This document shows positions 1 to 9,505 of a stretch of 35,983 nucleotides of DNA, one piece after another (position 1 is the stretch's first letter; each line of letters starts with the position of its first letter). Made by a program: the position numbers and the translations under genes. The stretch spans positions 1-35,983 of the forward strand of contig JAHYJF010000003.1 in assembly GCA_019428955.1 (NCBI GenBank), read 5' to 3'. The notes beneath the pieces are model-generated. The model was not told the origin of the DNA and made no database searches. It worked only from the letters and a program-made list of their open reading frames with translations. This stretch comes from Burkholderiaceae bacterium. GTDB lineage: Bacteria; Pseudomonadota; Gammaproteobacteria; Burkholderiales; Burkholderiaceae_E.

Positions 1-347
1 CCCGAGTTCATCTTCAGGTTGCGTCCCGCCATGATGTTGTCGAGCACGCTCATGCCCTTGAACAGCGCCAGGCTCTGGAAGGTGCGCGCCACCCCCATCA
101 TCGCTACCCGGCGCGGGTTCATCTTGTGGAAGTGCTGGCCCCGGAAGACAATTTCGCCGACCTGCGGCGCATACACGCCGTTGATCACATTGAGCATCGA
201 GCTCTTGCCCGCTCCGTTGGGACCGATGATCGAGCGCACCTCGTGTTCACGCACGTTGAACGAAATGTCGGTGAGCGCCTTTACCCCGCCAAACGACAGC
301 GAGATATTCTCGAGCTCCAGGATCACTTCGCCGATTTCTTTGCCCAT
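1..347 (-). CDS. ABC transporter ATP-binding protein, branched-chain amino acid type (LivG-like), C-terminus beyond window start
   Basis: Reverse-strand translation from ATG at 347: [59 protein letters not shown]... with Walker A GPNGAGKSS; runs off the window edge. Confidence 0.9.
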   Translation of the reverse strand, partial: MGKEIGEVILELENISLSFGGVKALTDISFNVREHEVRSIIGPNGAGKSSMLNVINGVYAPQVGEIVFRGQHFHKMNPRRVAMMGVARTFQSLALFKGMSVLDNIMAGRNLKMNS

Positions 348-360
348 CTTCGATCCCCGC

Positions 361-2385
361 CTACGCCGCTTTCACGGCAGCGCCGGAAGCAAAAACCTGC
401 GATTCCTCGATCTTCAGGTCGGCCGATACCGTCCCGGTGCGACCGTCCTCGAAGCGCACCTGGGTCTCGATGAACTGCGACGTCTTGCCGCCGTAGAGCG
501 CATCGATCAGGACCTGGTACTTCTCGGCGATGAAGCCTCGACGCACCTTGCGGGTGCGGGTCAGCTCGCCGTCGTCGGCATCGAGCTCCTTGTGCAGCAC
601 CAGGAAGCGGTGCAGCTGCGAGGCCGACATCACCTCGTCCCCGGCCAGGTCGGCATTGACCTTCTCGACGCATTCCTTGACCAGCGCGACTATTTCGGGA
701 CGGCCGGCGAGGTCGACATAGCCGGCGTAGGGGATGTTGCGCCGCTCGGCCCAGTTGCCGCAGGCTTCGTAGTCGATATTGATCATCGCCATCGCCCGCT
801 CGCGTCCGTCGCCCAGCGCGACCGCTTCCTTGATGTAGGGGAAGAACTTGAGCTTGTTCTCGATGTACTTGGGCGCGAACAGGTGGCTGCCGCCGATCTT
901 GCCGACGTCCTTGGCGCGATCGATGATCTTGAGGTGACCGTCACGATCGAGGAAGCCGGCGTCGCCGGTGTGGTACCAGCCATCGGCGTCCTTGACCTCG
1001 GCAGTGGCCGCCGGGTTCTTGTAGTACTCGAGCAGCAGTCCGGGGCTGCGGATCAGCACCTCGCCGTTCTCGGCGGTGCGCACCTCGACGCCCGCCACGG
1101 CCGGACCGACCGTGTCGGACTTGACCTGCCCGTCGGGCTGGATGCACACGAACACCGCGGTCTCGGTCGAGCCGTAGAGCTGCTTGAGGTTGATGCCCAG
1201 CGAGCGGTAGAAGACAAACAGGTCGGGACCGATGGCCTCGCCAGCGGTGTAGGCAACCCGCACCCGGCTCATGCCCAGCGCATTGCGCAAAGGCCCATAG
1301 ACCATCAGGTCGCCCAATCGGTACTTGATCCGGTCAATCAGCGACACCCCGGCCTCGTGCTGGAGCAGGCGCTCGCCAACCTTGCGCGCGACCTCCATGA
1401 AGTAGGCGAACATCCAGCGCTTGATGACAGCGGCGTCCTCCATGCGGATGGTCACCTGGGTGAGCATCGCTTCCAGCACCCGCGGCGGGGCGAAGTAGTA
1501 GGTCGGGCCGATCTCGCGCATGTCGTGGCCAACCGTCTCGGCCGACTCCGGGCAGTTGACCGTGAAGCCGGTCGCCAGCCACTGCGCATAGGAAAAGATG
1601 TTCTGGCCGATCCAGGCAATCGGCAGGTAGGCCAGCACATCTTCTTCGGAGGTCAGGTGCTCGAGCTCGGAAGCCACGCTGGCCATCGTGATCAGGTTGC
1701 GATGACCGTGGAGCACGCCCTTGGGATTGCCGGTGGTGCCCGAGGTGTAGAACATCGCCGCGACGTCGTCGGGGGCGCCCTTGGCGATTTCCGCTGCGAA
1801 GAATCCCGGGTTGGCGGCGAGATGCGCGCGCCCCAGTTCGAGCAGAGCGTCGTAGCTGGTGAGCACCGGATTGTCATAGCCGCGCAGGCCGCGCGGGTCA
1901 TCGTAGTAGATGTGGGCGATCTGCGGTGCGCTCTCGCGCACCTCGAGCAGCTTGTCGACCTGCTCCTGGTCCTCGACGATGGCGAACGCCACTTCGGCGT
2001 TCTGGAACACGTAGACCATCTCGGCAGCGACCGCGTCCTGGTAAAGCGGCACCGGGATTCCGCCCAGCACCTGCGTCGCGAGCATCCCGGCGTACATCCG
2101 GGGCCTGTTCTCGCCGATCAGCGTCAGGTTTTCGCCGCGCCGGAAACCATGCGCCGCCAGTCCCCCGGCGAGCAGCGCCACTTCATCGCGCAACTGGGCC
2201 CAGGTGACGGTCTGCCAGATCCCGTACTCTTTCTCGCGCAGCGCGGCAGCGCCCGGCCGGCCGGCGGCGTGACCCTGCAACAACTGCGGGAAGGTGGTAT
2301 TACCCCGCGTCTTCAGTAAGTCTTCCGGGGATGCGCCCCGGAGGGCGCCAGTCTCCGCCATTCTTGCTGTCTCCCGTGTCGGCAC
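361..2385 (-). CDS. AMP-dependent synthetase / long-chain acyl-CoA ligase family
   Basis: 674 aa; AMP-binding signature MFYTSGTTGNPKGVLHGH, YGSTE, GWYHTGDAGFLDRDGHLKIIDRAKD. True start may be the internal MAETGALRG (about 2361). Confidence 0.92.
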   Translation of the reverse strand: MPTRETARMAETGALRGASPEDLLKTRGNTTFPQLLQGHAAGRPGAAALREKEYGIWQTVTWAQLRDEVALLAGGLAAHGFRRGENLTLIGENRPRMYAGMLATQVLGGIPVPLYQDAVAAEMVYVFQNAEVAFAIVEDQEQVDKLLEVRESAPQIAHIYYDDPRGLRGYDNPVLTSYDALLELGRAHLAANPGFFAAEIAKGAPDDVAAMFYTSGTTGNPKGVLHGHRNLITMASVASELEHLTSEEDVLAYLPIAWIGQNIFSYAQWLATGFTVNCPESAETVGHDMREIGPTYYFAPPRVLEAMLTQVTIRMEDAAVIKRWMFAYFMEVARKVGERLLQHEAGVSLIDRIKYRLGDLMVYGPLRNALGMSRVRVAYTAGEAIGPDLFVFYRSLGINLKQLYGSTETAVFVCIQPDGQVKSDTVGPAVAGVEVRTAENGEVLIRSPGLLLEYYKNPAATAEVKDADGWYHTGDAGFLDRDGHLKIIDRAKDVGKIGGSHLFAPKYIENKLKFFPYIKEAVALGDGRERAMAMINIDYEACGNWAERRNIPYAGYVDLAGRPEIVALVKECVEKVNADLAGDEVMSASQLHRFLVLHKELDADDGELTRTRKVRRGFIAEKYQVLIDALYGGKTSQFIETQVRFEDGRTGTVSADLKIEESQVFASGAAVKAA

Positions 2386-2432
2386 TGTTTGGCGTGCCCT
2401 GAGCGCAGTCTAACCATGCGAAACGGGTATAG

Positions 2433-2450
2433 TTGTCACTTACATGACAA
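2433..2450. promoter_or_regulatory. 18-bp dyad TTGTCA-N6-TGACAA, candidate Crp/Fnr-family operator
   Basis: Perfect 6-bp inverted repeat with 6-nt spacer (TTGTCActtacaTGACAA) in the intergenic region between divergent acyl-CoA ligase and Crp/Fnr-type regulator. Confidence 0.55.
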
Positions 2451-2482
2451 TTTACTCTAGCGTTAATCGCCGACCTTTGGAA

Positions 2483-2542
2483 CTGCCGCGATGAATTCTG
2501 CCGCGATGAATTCTGCCGCGATGAATTCTGCCGCGATGAATT
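2483..2542 (+). repeat. 4 x 15-bp exact tandem repeat (ctgccgcgatgaatt)
   Basis: Four identical copies read directly; each contains an in-frame ATG (2491, 2506, 2521, 2536) and a GAATTC straddling the unit edge; translates as MNSAA MNSAA MNSAA MNS. Confidence 0.97.
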
Positions 2543-3207
2543 CACTCGAATCACTGCTGGCACAGTCGAGCTGGAGTCAAAGCCTGGACCCTGCGCAGGC
2601 GGCGCAGTTGCGCTCTGAAATAGTCGAGCGTTCGGTGCCCGCCGAGGGCTTCGTATGTCAGAAAGGCGAACCGGTCGAGGCCTGGATCGGGGTGATCTCG
2701 GGGCTGGTCAAGATCAGCAGCGTTTCCTTTGAAGGCAAGGCGGTGACCTTTGCCGGAGTGCCCTCGGGGGGCTGGTTTGGCGAGGGTTCGCTGCTCAAGC
2801 CCGAGTCGCGGCGCTACGATGCGGTCGCGCTGCGCGACAGCCGGATCGCGTTCATGCCGCGGCGCACCTTCCAGCGCCTGCTCGACACCAGCATCGAGTT
2901 CAACCGCTTCCTGCTGCTCCAGATCAACGAGCGCCTGGGCCAGTTCATCGGCGCGCTCGAGCACGAGCGCCTGCTCGGCCCCGAGGCGCGGGTCGCGCGC
3001 TGCCTGTCGCAACTGTTCAACCGCCTGCTTTATCCGCGCGCCGACAATCGCATCGAAATTTCGCAGCGCGAGGTCGGCTTCCTCACCGGCCTGTCACGCC
3101 AGCGGGTCAACCAGGCGCTCCAGGCGCTGCAGGAGCGCAATCTGCTGCGGGTCGAGTACGGACGCATCGTGGTGCTCGCGCTCGAGGAACTCGAAACCCT
3201 CGAATAG
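2491..3207 (+). CDS. Crp/Fnr family transcriptional regulator
   Basis: 238 aa; cyclic-nucleotide-binding-like domain (SVSFEGKAVTFAGVPSGGWFGEGSLL) and C-terminal HTH (ISQREVGFLTGLSRQRVNQALQALQERNLLRVEYGRIVV). Start ambiguous because of the ATG-containing repeat. Confidence 0.9.
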   Translation: MNSAAMNSAAMNSAAMNSLESLLAQSSWSQSLDPAQAAQLRSEIVERSVPAEGFVCQKGEPVEAWIGVISGLVKISSVSFEGKAVTFAGVPSGGWFGEGSLLKPESRRYDAVALRDSRIAFMPRRTFQRLLDTSIEFNRFLLLQINERLGQFIGALEHERLLGPEARVARCLSQLFNRLLYPRADNRIEISQREVGFLTGLSRQRVNQALQALQERNLLRVEYGRIVVLALEELETLE

Positions 3208-3247
3208 CGAGCGGGCCCGGCTCCTGGGCCCGTTACCCGCCGCCCCT

Positions 3248-4102
3248 TCAGCGCTGGTAGCTGTAGAACCCGCGGCCGGTCTTCCTGCCAAGCATCCCGG
3301 CATCGACCATGTCGCGCAGCAGCGGCGCCGGGCGGTACTTAGGGTCGTTGAAGTTGTTGTAGAGCACTTCCATGACCGCCAGCTCGACATCGAGCCCGAT
3401 CAGGTCGCACAACGCCAGAGGCCCGATCGGGTGGTTGCAGCCAAGCTTCATTCCGGCGTCGATTTCCTCGGCGCTTGCCAGCCCCTCCTGCAAGGCGAAG
3501 ACCGCTTCGTTGATCATCGGGCAGAGGATGCGGTTGACGACGAAACCGGCACTGTTCTTGACCCCGATCGGGGTCTTGCCGAGCTGCTGGGCAAAAGCGG
3601 TGACGGCGGCGACCGTCTCTTGCGAGGTGCGCAGGCCGCTGATGATCTCCACCAGCGCCATCATCGGCACCGGGTTGAAGAAGTGCATGCCCACGAAGCG
3701 CTCGGGACGCCCGCTGGCCTCGGCCAGCCGGGTGATCGAGATCGACGAGGTATTGGTCGCGATAATGGTCTGGGCCGGCACCAGCGCGGCGACCTGGCCG
3801 AGGATCTTGATCTTGAGCGCCTCGTTCTCGGTGGCTGCCTCGAGCACGAGGTCGGCACCGGCGATCCCGGCGAGTTCGCTGGTGGTGCTGATCCGCGCCA
3901 GCACCGTCGCCTTGTCGGCGTCGCTCATGGTGCCCTTCTTGATCAGCCGGTCGAGCGACCTGCCGACGGTTGCCATGCCGCGCTCGAGGGCCGCCGGGGC
4001 GATGTCGTACATCACCGCCGCGAGCCCCGAGAGCGCGCAAGCCTGCGCAATGCCATTGCCCATCGTGCCGGCGCCGATGATTCCGATTGTCTGGATTGCC
4101 AT
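3248..4102 (-). CDS. 3-hydroxyacyl-CoA (3-hydroxybutyryl-CoA) dehydrogenase
   Basis: MAIQTIGIIGAGTMGNGIAQACALSG Rossmann motif; HFFNPVPMMALVEII and NSAGFVVNRIL motifs; start chosen internal to the longer ORF. Confidence 0.93.
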   Translation of the reverse strand: MAIQTIGIIGAGTMGNGIAQACALSGLAAVMYDIAPAALERGMATVGRSLDRLIKKGTMSDADKATVLARISTTSELAGIAGADLVLEAATENEALKIKILGQVAALVPAQTIIATNTSSISITRLAEASGRPERFVGMHFFNPVPMMALVEIISGLRTSQETVAAVTAFAQQLGKTPIGVKNSAGFVVNRILCPMINEAVFALQEGLASAEEIDAGMKLGCNHPIGPLALCDLIGLDVELAVMEVLYNNFNDPKYRPAPLLRDMVDAGMLGRKTGRGFYSYQR

Positions 4103-4213
4103 TCCTTTCCCCCATGTCCCGATAGCTTGAAAGGAGATTCTATCGGCAGGAGTCAACCGGCGTCGACTCAAGTGTGTAATCGCGCTTGAGCGACCCCTAC
4201 AATTAGTGGGCCA

Positions 4214-4260
4214 TTAAGATAAGAATATAATAAAAAAAGGACTAGTGAGGTTTATCTTAA
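4214..4260 (+). repeat. 9-bp perfect inverted repeat TTAAGATAA...TTATCTTAA with 29-nt spacer, upstream of haem protein CDS
   Basis: TTAAGATAA at 4214-4222 and its reverse complement at 4252-4260, directly upstream of the AGAGAGGAAG ribosome-binding region. Confidence 0.6.
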
Positions 4261-4278
4261 CCGTGGAGAGAGGAAGTA

Positions 4279-5571
4279 ATGAAGAAGATTGGATACACTT
4301 TGGCCTGTGCCGCGTTGATCGCCGCCCCGACCCTGGCCGCCGACCCGGCCACGATCGACTGGTCGAAGGTTGCGGCGACGAAGGTGACGTTGTTCTACCC
4401 CGGCCAATCGTCCTACCAGTGGCTGCTCAGCGGCCACAAGGGCGCCAAGGCCATCAGGGGCGGCAAGGCCTGCGTCAGTTGCCACGAGGGTGAAGAGAAG
4501 GACATGGGCGAGGCGCTCGTCAAGGGTGGCCCGCTCGAGCCGATGCCCGTCAAAGGCAAGGACGGCTTCAAGGAGCTCTCCGTGCAGGCGGCCTACGACG
4601 CGAACAACGCCTACCTGCGCTTCCAGTGGAAGACGCTCAATGCGTTTGGCGGCATCGAGCATCCCTTCTATCGCTTCGACGGCAAGGAGTGGAAAGGCTA
4701 CGGTAATCCGAAACTCGACCAGGTCGTTCAGGACGGCACGCAGCCCGGCATCTACGAAGACCGGATGTCGGTGATGATCGACGACGGCAAGGTGCCCAAT
4801 TTCGCCAAGCAGGGCTGCTGGCTGACCTGCCACGACGGTGAGCGCGATATGCCTAAACTGGCGACCAAGGAGCAAGTCGCCGGCAACGCATTGTTCAAGG
4901 AAATCAAGAAGAGGGACGTGCGCAAATACCTGCCCGCAACCCGCGCGGCTGATAATGCCGAATGGCAAAGCGGCAAGTCCAAGGCCGAGATCGACCAGAT
5001 CAAGGCCGCCGGTGGCTTTCTCGACCTGATCCAGTGGCGTGCCCACCGCAGCAACCCGGTGGGGATGACCGACGACGGCTACGTACTCGAGTACCGCAAC
5101 GCCGACGCCGGCGTCAACCCTTTCAGCTCGAACAGCGACAAGGTGACGCACGCGCCCAAGTACATGTATGACGCGAGCAAGGTCGGATACAAGTCGATCA
5201 CCGCCGACCAGCTGCGCAAGGGCGAGCACTTCCTGACGCTCGAGAAGAACGCGGTGGCGTTCGACCCCAACGCCGGCTGGAAGGAAGGCGACATGCTGCC
5301 GAAGTACTACACCACCCGCACCGGTTCCAAGGGCTCCGCAGCCGACAACGGCGGCATGGGCACCTGGAAGGACGGAATGTGGACCGTGGTGATGACCCGT
5401 CCGCTCGGCTTGACGAACGCCGACGACAAGAACCTCAAGGAAGGCGGGGTCTACAACGTCGGATTTGCGGTCCATGACGACAACATCACCACCCGCGGCC
5501 ACCAGGTGTCCTTTGTGCGGACACTGGGATTCGGCGCCAAGGCCGACATCCAGGCGGTGAAGCTGCCGTAA
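4279..5571 (+). CDS. Exported cytochrome c-552 / DMSO-reductase-like haem-binding protein (ethylbenzene dehydrogenase-related)
   Basis: 430 aa; signal peptide MKKIGYTLACAALIAAPTLA; CVSCH (CX2CH) and CWLTCH (CX3CH) motifs; overall resemblance to EB_dh-type haem-binding domain proteins. Confidence 0.75.
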   Translation: MKKIGYTLACAALIAAPTLAADPATIDWSKVAATKVTLFYPGQSSYQWLLSGHKGAKAIRGGKACVSCHEGEEKDMGEALVKGGPLEPMPVKGKDGFKELSVQAAYDANNAYLRFQWKTLNAFGGIEHPFYRFDGKEWKGYGNPKLDQVVQDGTQPGIYEDRMSVMIDDGKVPNFAKQGCWLTCHDGERDMPKLATKEQVAGNALFKEIKKRDVRKYLPATRAADNAEWQSGKSKAEIDQIKAAGGFLDLIQWRAHRSNPVGMTDDGYVLEYRNADAGVNPFSSNSDKVTHAPKYMYDASKVGYKSITADQLRKGEHFLTLEKNAVAFDPNAGWKEGDMLPKYYTTRTGSKGSAADNGGMGTWKDGMWTVVMTRPLGLTNADDKNLKEGGVYNVGFAVHDDNITTRGHQVSFVRTLGFGAKADIQAVKLP

Positions 5572-5611
5572 TCAGCACCAACGGCTTGCCGGACACACCG
5601 GCGGGCAATGT

Positions 5612-5641
5612 GACAACGGCCCTGCGGGGCCGTTGTCGTTT
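5612..5641 (+). terminator. Rho-independent terminator-like hairpin
   Basis: GACAACGGCCC-tgcg-GGGCCGTTGTC (11-bp stem) followed by GTTTTC, 40 bp after the stop of the 4279-5571 CDS. Confidence 0.8.
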
Positions 5642-5676
5642 TCGAACACACCCGCACCCGTCCCGACTCGCGTCCT

Positions 5677-6648
5677 TCAATCCGACAGCGGCCGCAGCAG
5701 CACCTCGGCAAAGACGTCGTGATCGACGTTACCGCCGCACAGCGGCAGCCCGACGCGCCGCCCGCGCACCAGTTCCGGATGCGCCAGCGCCGCCGCCAGC
5801 GGTGCTGCTCCCGCGCCCTCGGCGACGTTGTGGGTGGCGATGAAGTAGATCTTCATCGCCCCGGCCACCTGCTCGTCGCTGACCTGAACGACATCGTCCA
5901 TGTGCGCGAGAATCATCGCCAGCGACTCGGGGTCCGGGGTGCGGCAGGCCATGCCGTCGGCGAGCATGGTGCTGACCGGAGCGTCGATGGCCCGCCCCGC
6001 TGCGAATGAAAGGGCGTAGGCCGGGGCCAACTCCGAGACCACCCCGATGATGGCGCACTTCAGGCCCAGCACCTGGCGGGCGACGATCGCCGAGCAGATC
6101 CCCGAGCCCAGCCCGATCGGCACGAAGACCACGTCGATATCGGGGTGCGCGCCCAACAGTTCCATCCAGTAGGTCGCGACGCCGAGGATCAGGTCGCGGT
6201 GGAATGAAGGCACCATGTGCAACCCGCCCGCCGCGGCCAGGTGCGCGGCGTGTTCCCGGCTTTCCTGGAAGTCGTCGCCGTACTCGATGAGCGTGGCCCC
6301 GAACGCGCGCATTGCGGCATTCTTCTCGCGGCTGTTGCCCCGCGGCACGACGATCGTCGCCGGTATGCCGTTGCGCGCTGCCGCCAGGGCCACCGACTGG
6401 CCGTGGTTGCCGCGGGTGGCGCTCACCACCCCGGGGCAGCCCGGCTCGCGACGCGCGAGCCGGTCGAAATACACCAGGCCACCGCGCACCTTGAAGGCGC
6501 CCGTGGGGGTGTGGTTCTCGTGCTTGACGATTACCTCGGTCCCGAGCCGCTCGCGCAGCAGGGGCCAGGCATAGGCCGGCGTAGGCGGCACGACGGCGCG
6601 GACGATGTCGCGGGCGGCGTCTAGTTCTGCGCGGTCAGGGAATTTCAT
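5677..6648 (-). CDS. Threonine dehydratase-like PLP-dependent enzyme
   Basis: 323 aa; KHENHTPTGAFKVRGG PLP-lysine motif, SATRGNHGQSVALAA. Confidence 0.9.
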   Translation of the reverse strand: MKFPDRAELDAARDIVRAVVPPTPAYAWPLLRERLGTEVIVKHENHTPTGAFKVRGGLVYFDRLARREPGCPGVVSATRGNHGQSVALAAARNGIPATIVVPRGNSREKNAAMRAFGATLIEYGDDFQESREHAAHLAAAGGLHMVPSFHRDLILGVATYWMELLGAHPDIDVVFVPIGLGSGICSAIVARQVLGLKCAIIGVVSELAPAYALSFAAGRAIDAPVSTMLADGMACRTPDPESLAMILAHMDDVVQVSDEQVAGAMKIYFIATHNVAEGAGAAPLAAALAHPELVRGRRVGLPLCGGNVDHDVFAEVLLRPLSD

Positions 6649-6720
6649 CGGCGCTTGCTCCTTGGCGCGCGGCAGTCGGCGCCTTGCAGGTTAGTGTAGT
6701 GCTTGTCCTTGCGGCGTGCT

Positions 6721-7722
6721 TCAGACCGCCAGTGCCGGTTCGGCCATCGCGGCGACCTGTTCGCGCAGCTCGAGGATCCGGTCCTGCCAGTAGTGGTGAG
6801 TGTTGAACCATGGGAATGCGCTCGGGAAGGCCGGATCGTCCCAGCGCCGCGCCAGCCACGCCGAATAGTGCATCAGACGCAGCGTGCGCAGCGCCTCTAC
6901 CAGGTGCAGCTCGCGGGGGTCGATTTCGGCGAAATCCTCGTAGCCGGCCAGCAGCTCGGAGAGCTGGCGGGTCATCGCTTCCCGATCCCCCGAGATCAGC
7001 ATCCAGAGATCCTGAATCGCCGGTCCGTTGCGGGCATCGTCGAGGTCGACGAAGTGCGGTCCGCCGTCGCTCCACAAGAGGTTGCCGATGTGGCAGTCGC
7101 CGTGAAGGCGGATGCGGGCAACGTCGCCGGCACGCTCGAAACACGCCTGCACGCTCTCCAGCGCCAGGTCGGCAACGCTGCACCAAGGCGACAGCAGATC
7201 GGCCGGTACCCAATTGTTGGCGAGCAGCCAGTCGCGCGGTTGGGTCCCGAACGAGACCTGGTCAAGAGTCGGCCGGGTCTGGAACGCTCGCACCGCGCCC
7301 ACCCGATGGATGCGGCCGATGAAGCGCCCGATCCGGGTCAGAATTGCCGGATCCTCGAGCTCGGGTGCGCGGCCGCCACGCACCGGGAAGACCGCGAAAC
7401 GGAAGCCTTCGAACTCGTGCAGGGTGCGCCTCTCCTGGGCGAGCGGCGCCACCACCGGGATCTCATGGCCGGCCAGTTCCTGGGCAAACCCATGTTCCTC
7501 GAGGATCTGCTCGTCGCTCCAGCGCCCGGGGCGGTAGAATTTGACCACCACCGCCTGCGCGCCAGCGTCTGGTGCTGACGCATCCCCCTCGAGGTGAACC
7601 CGATAGACCCGGTTCTCGTAGCTGTTGAGCGAGAGCAAGCGGCCGTCGCCGGGTAATCCGATGCTCGCGAGAGCATCGAGGATCCGGTCCGGGGTAAGAC
7701 CCTGATAGGGCGTGGCAAGCAT
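6721..7722 (-). CDS. srkA: Stress response serine/threonine kinase (YihE/SrkA-like, APH fold)
   Basis: LLSLNSYENRVYRVHLEG, RLHGDCHIGNLLW (kinase HGD catalytic motif), FVDLDDARNGPAIQDLWMLISG. Internal start MLATPYQGL. Confidence 0.88.
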   Translation of the reverse strand: MLATPYQGLTPDRILDALASIGLPGDGRLLSLNSYENRVYRVHLEGDASAPDAGAQAVVVKFYRPGRWSDEQILEEHGFAQELAGHEIPVVAPLAQERRTLHEFEGFRFAVFPVRGGRAPELEDPAILTRIGRFIGRIHRVGAVRAFQTRPTLDQVSFGTQPRDWLLANNWVPADLLSPWCSVADLALESVQACFERAGDVARIRLHGDCHIGNLLWSDGGPHFVDLDDARNGPAIQDLWMLISGDREAMTRQLSELLAGYEDFAEIDPRELHLVEALRTLRLMHYSAWLARRWDDPAFPSAFPWFNTHHYWQDRILELREQVAAMAEPALAV

Positions 7723-7831
7723 CAGCAGGGTCGGCGAGCGGCGGGAGGGCGACAACAACCGAAGGATACGGCAAAGCGGCCGGTGGCAACGCTGATTGGC
7801 ACGGCACGGCCGCTGCAACAAAGGGATTCAA

Positions 7832-9501
<1,670 letters not shown>

Positions 9502-9505
<4 letters not shown>

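Noticed and set aside
19-2319. 766-aa plus-strand ORF antisense to the acyl-CoA ligase
   Set aside because: Low-complexity composition typical of antisense frames in high-GC DNA; the opposite strand encodes a clear AMP-binding enzyme with conserved motifs.
2483-2542. Tandem EcoRI sites as a cloning or adapter artefact
   Set aside because: The GAATTC sites are a by-product of the 15-bp repeat and the flanking sequence is continuous native coding/intergenic DNA; no vector sequence visible.
3213-3233. CGGGCCC-ggctcct-GGGCCCG hairpin between the Crp/Fnr gene and the convergent dehydrogenase
   Set aside because: Could be a bidirectional terminator, but there is no T tract and such GC hairpins are common by chance here.
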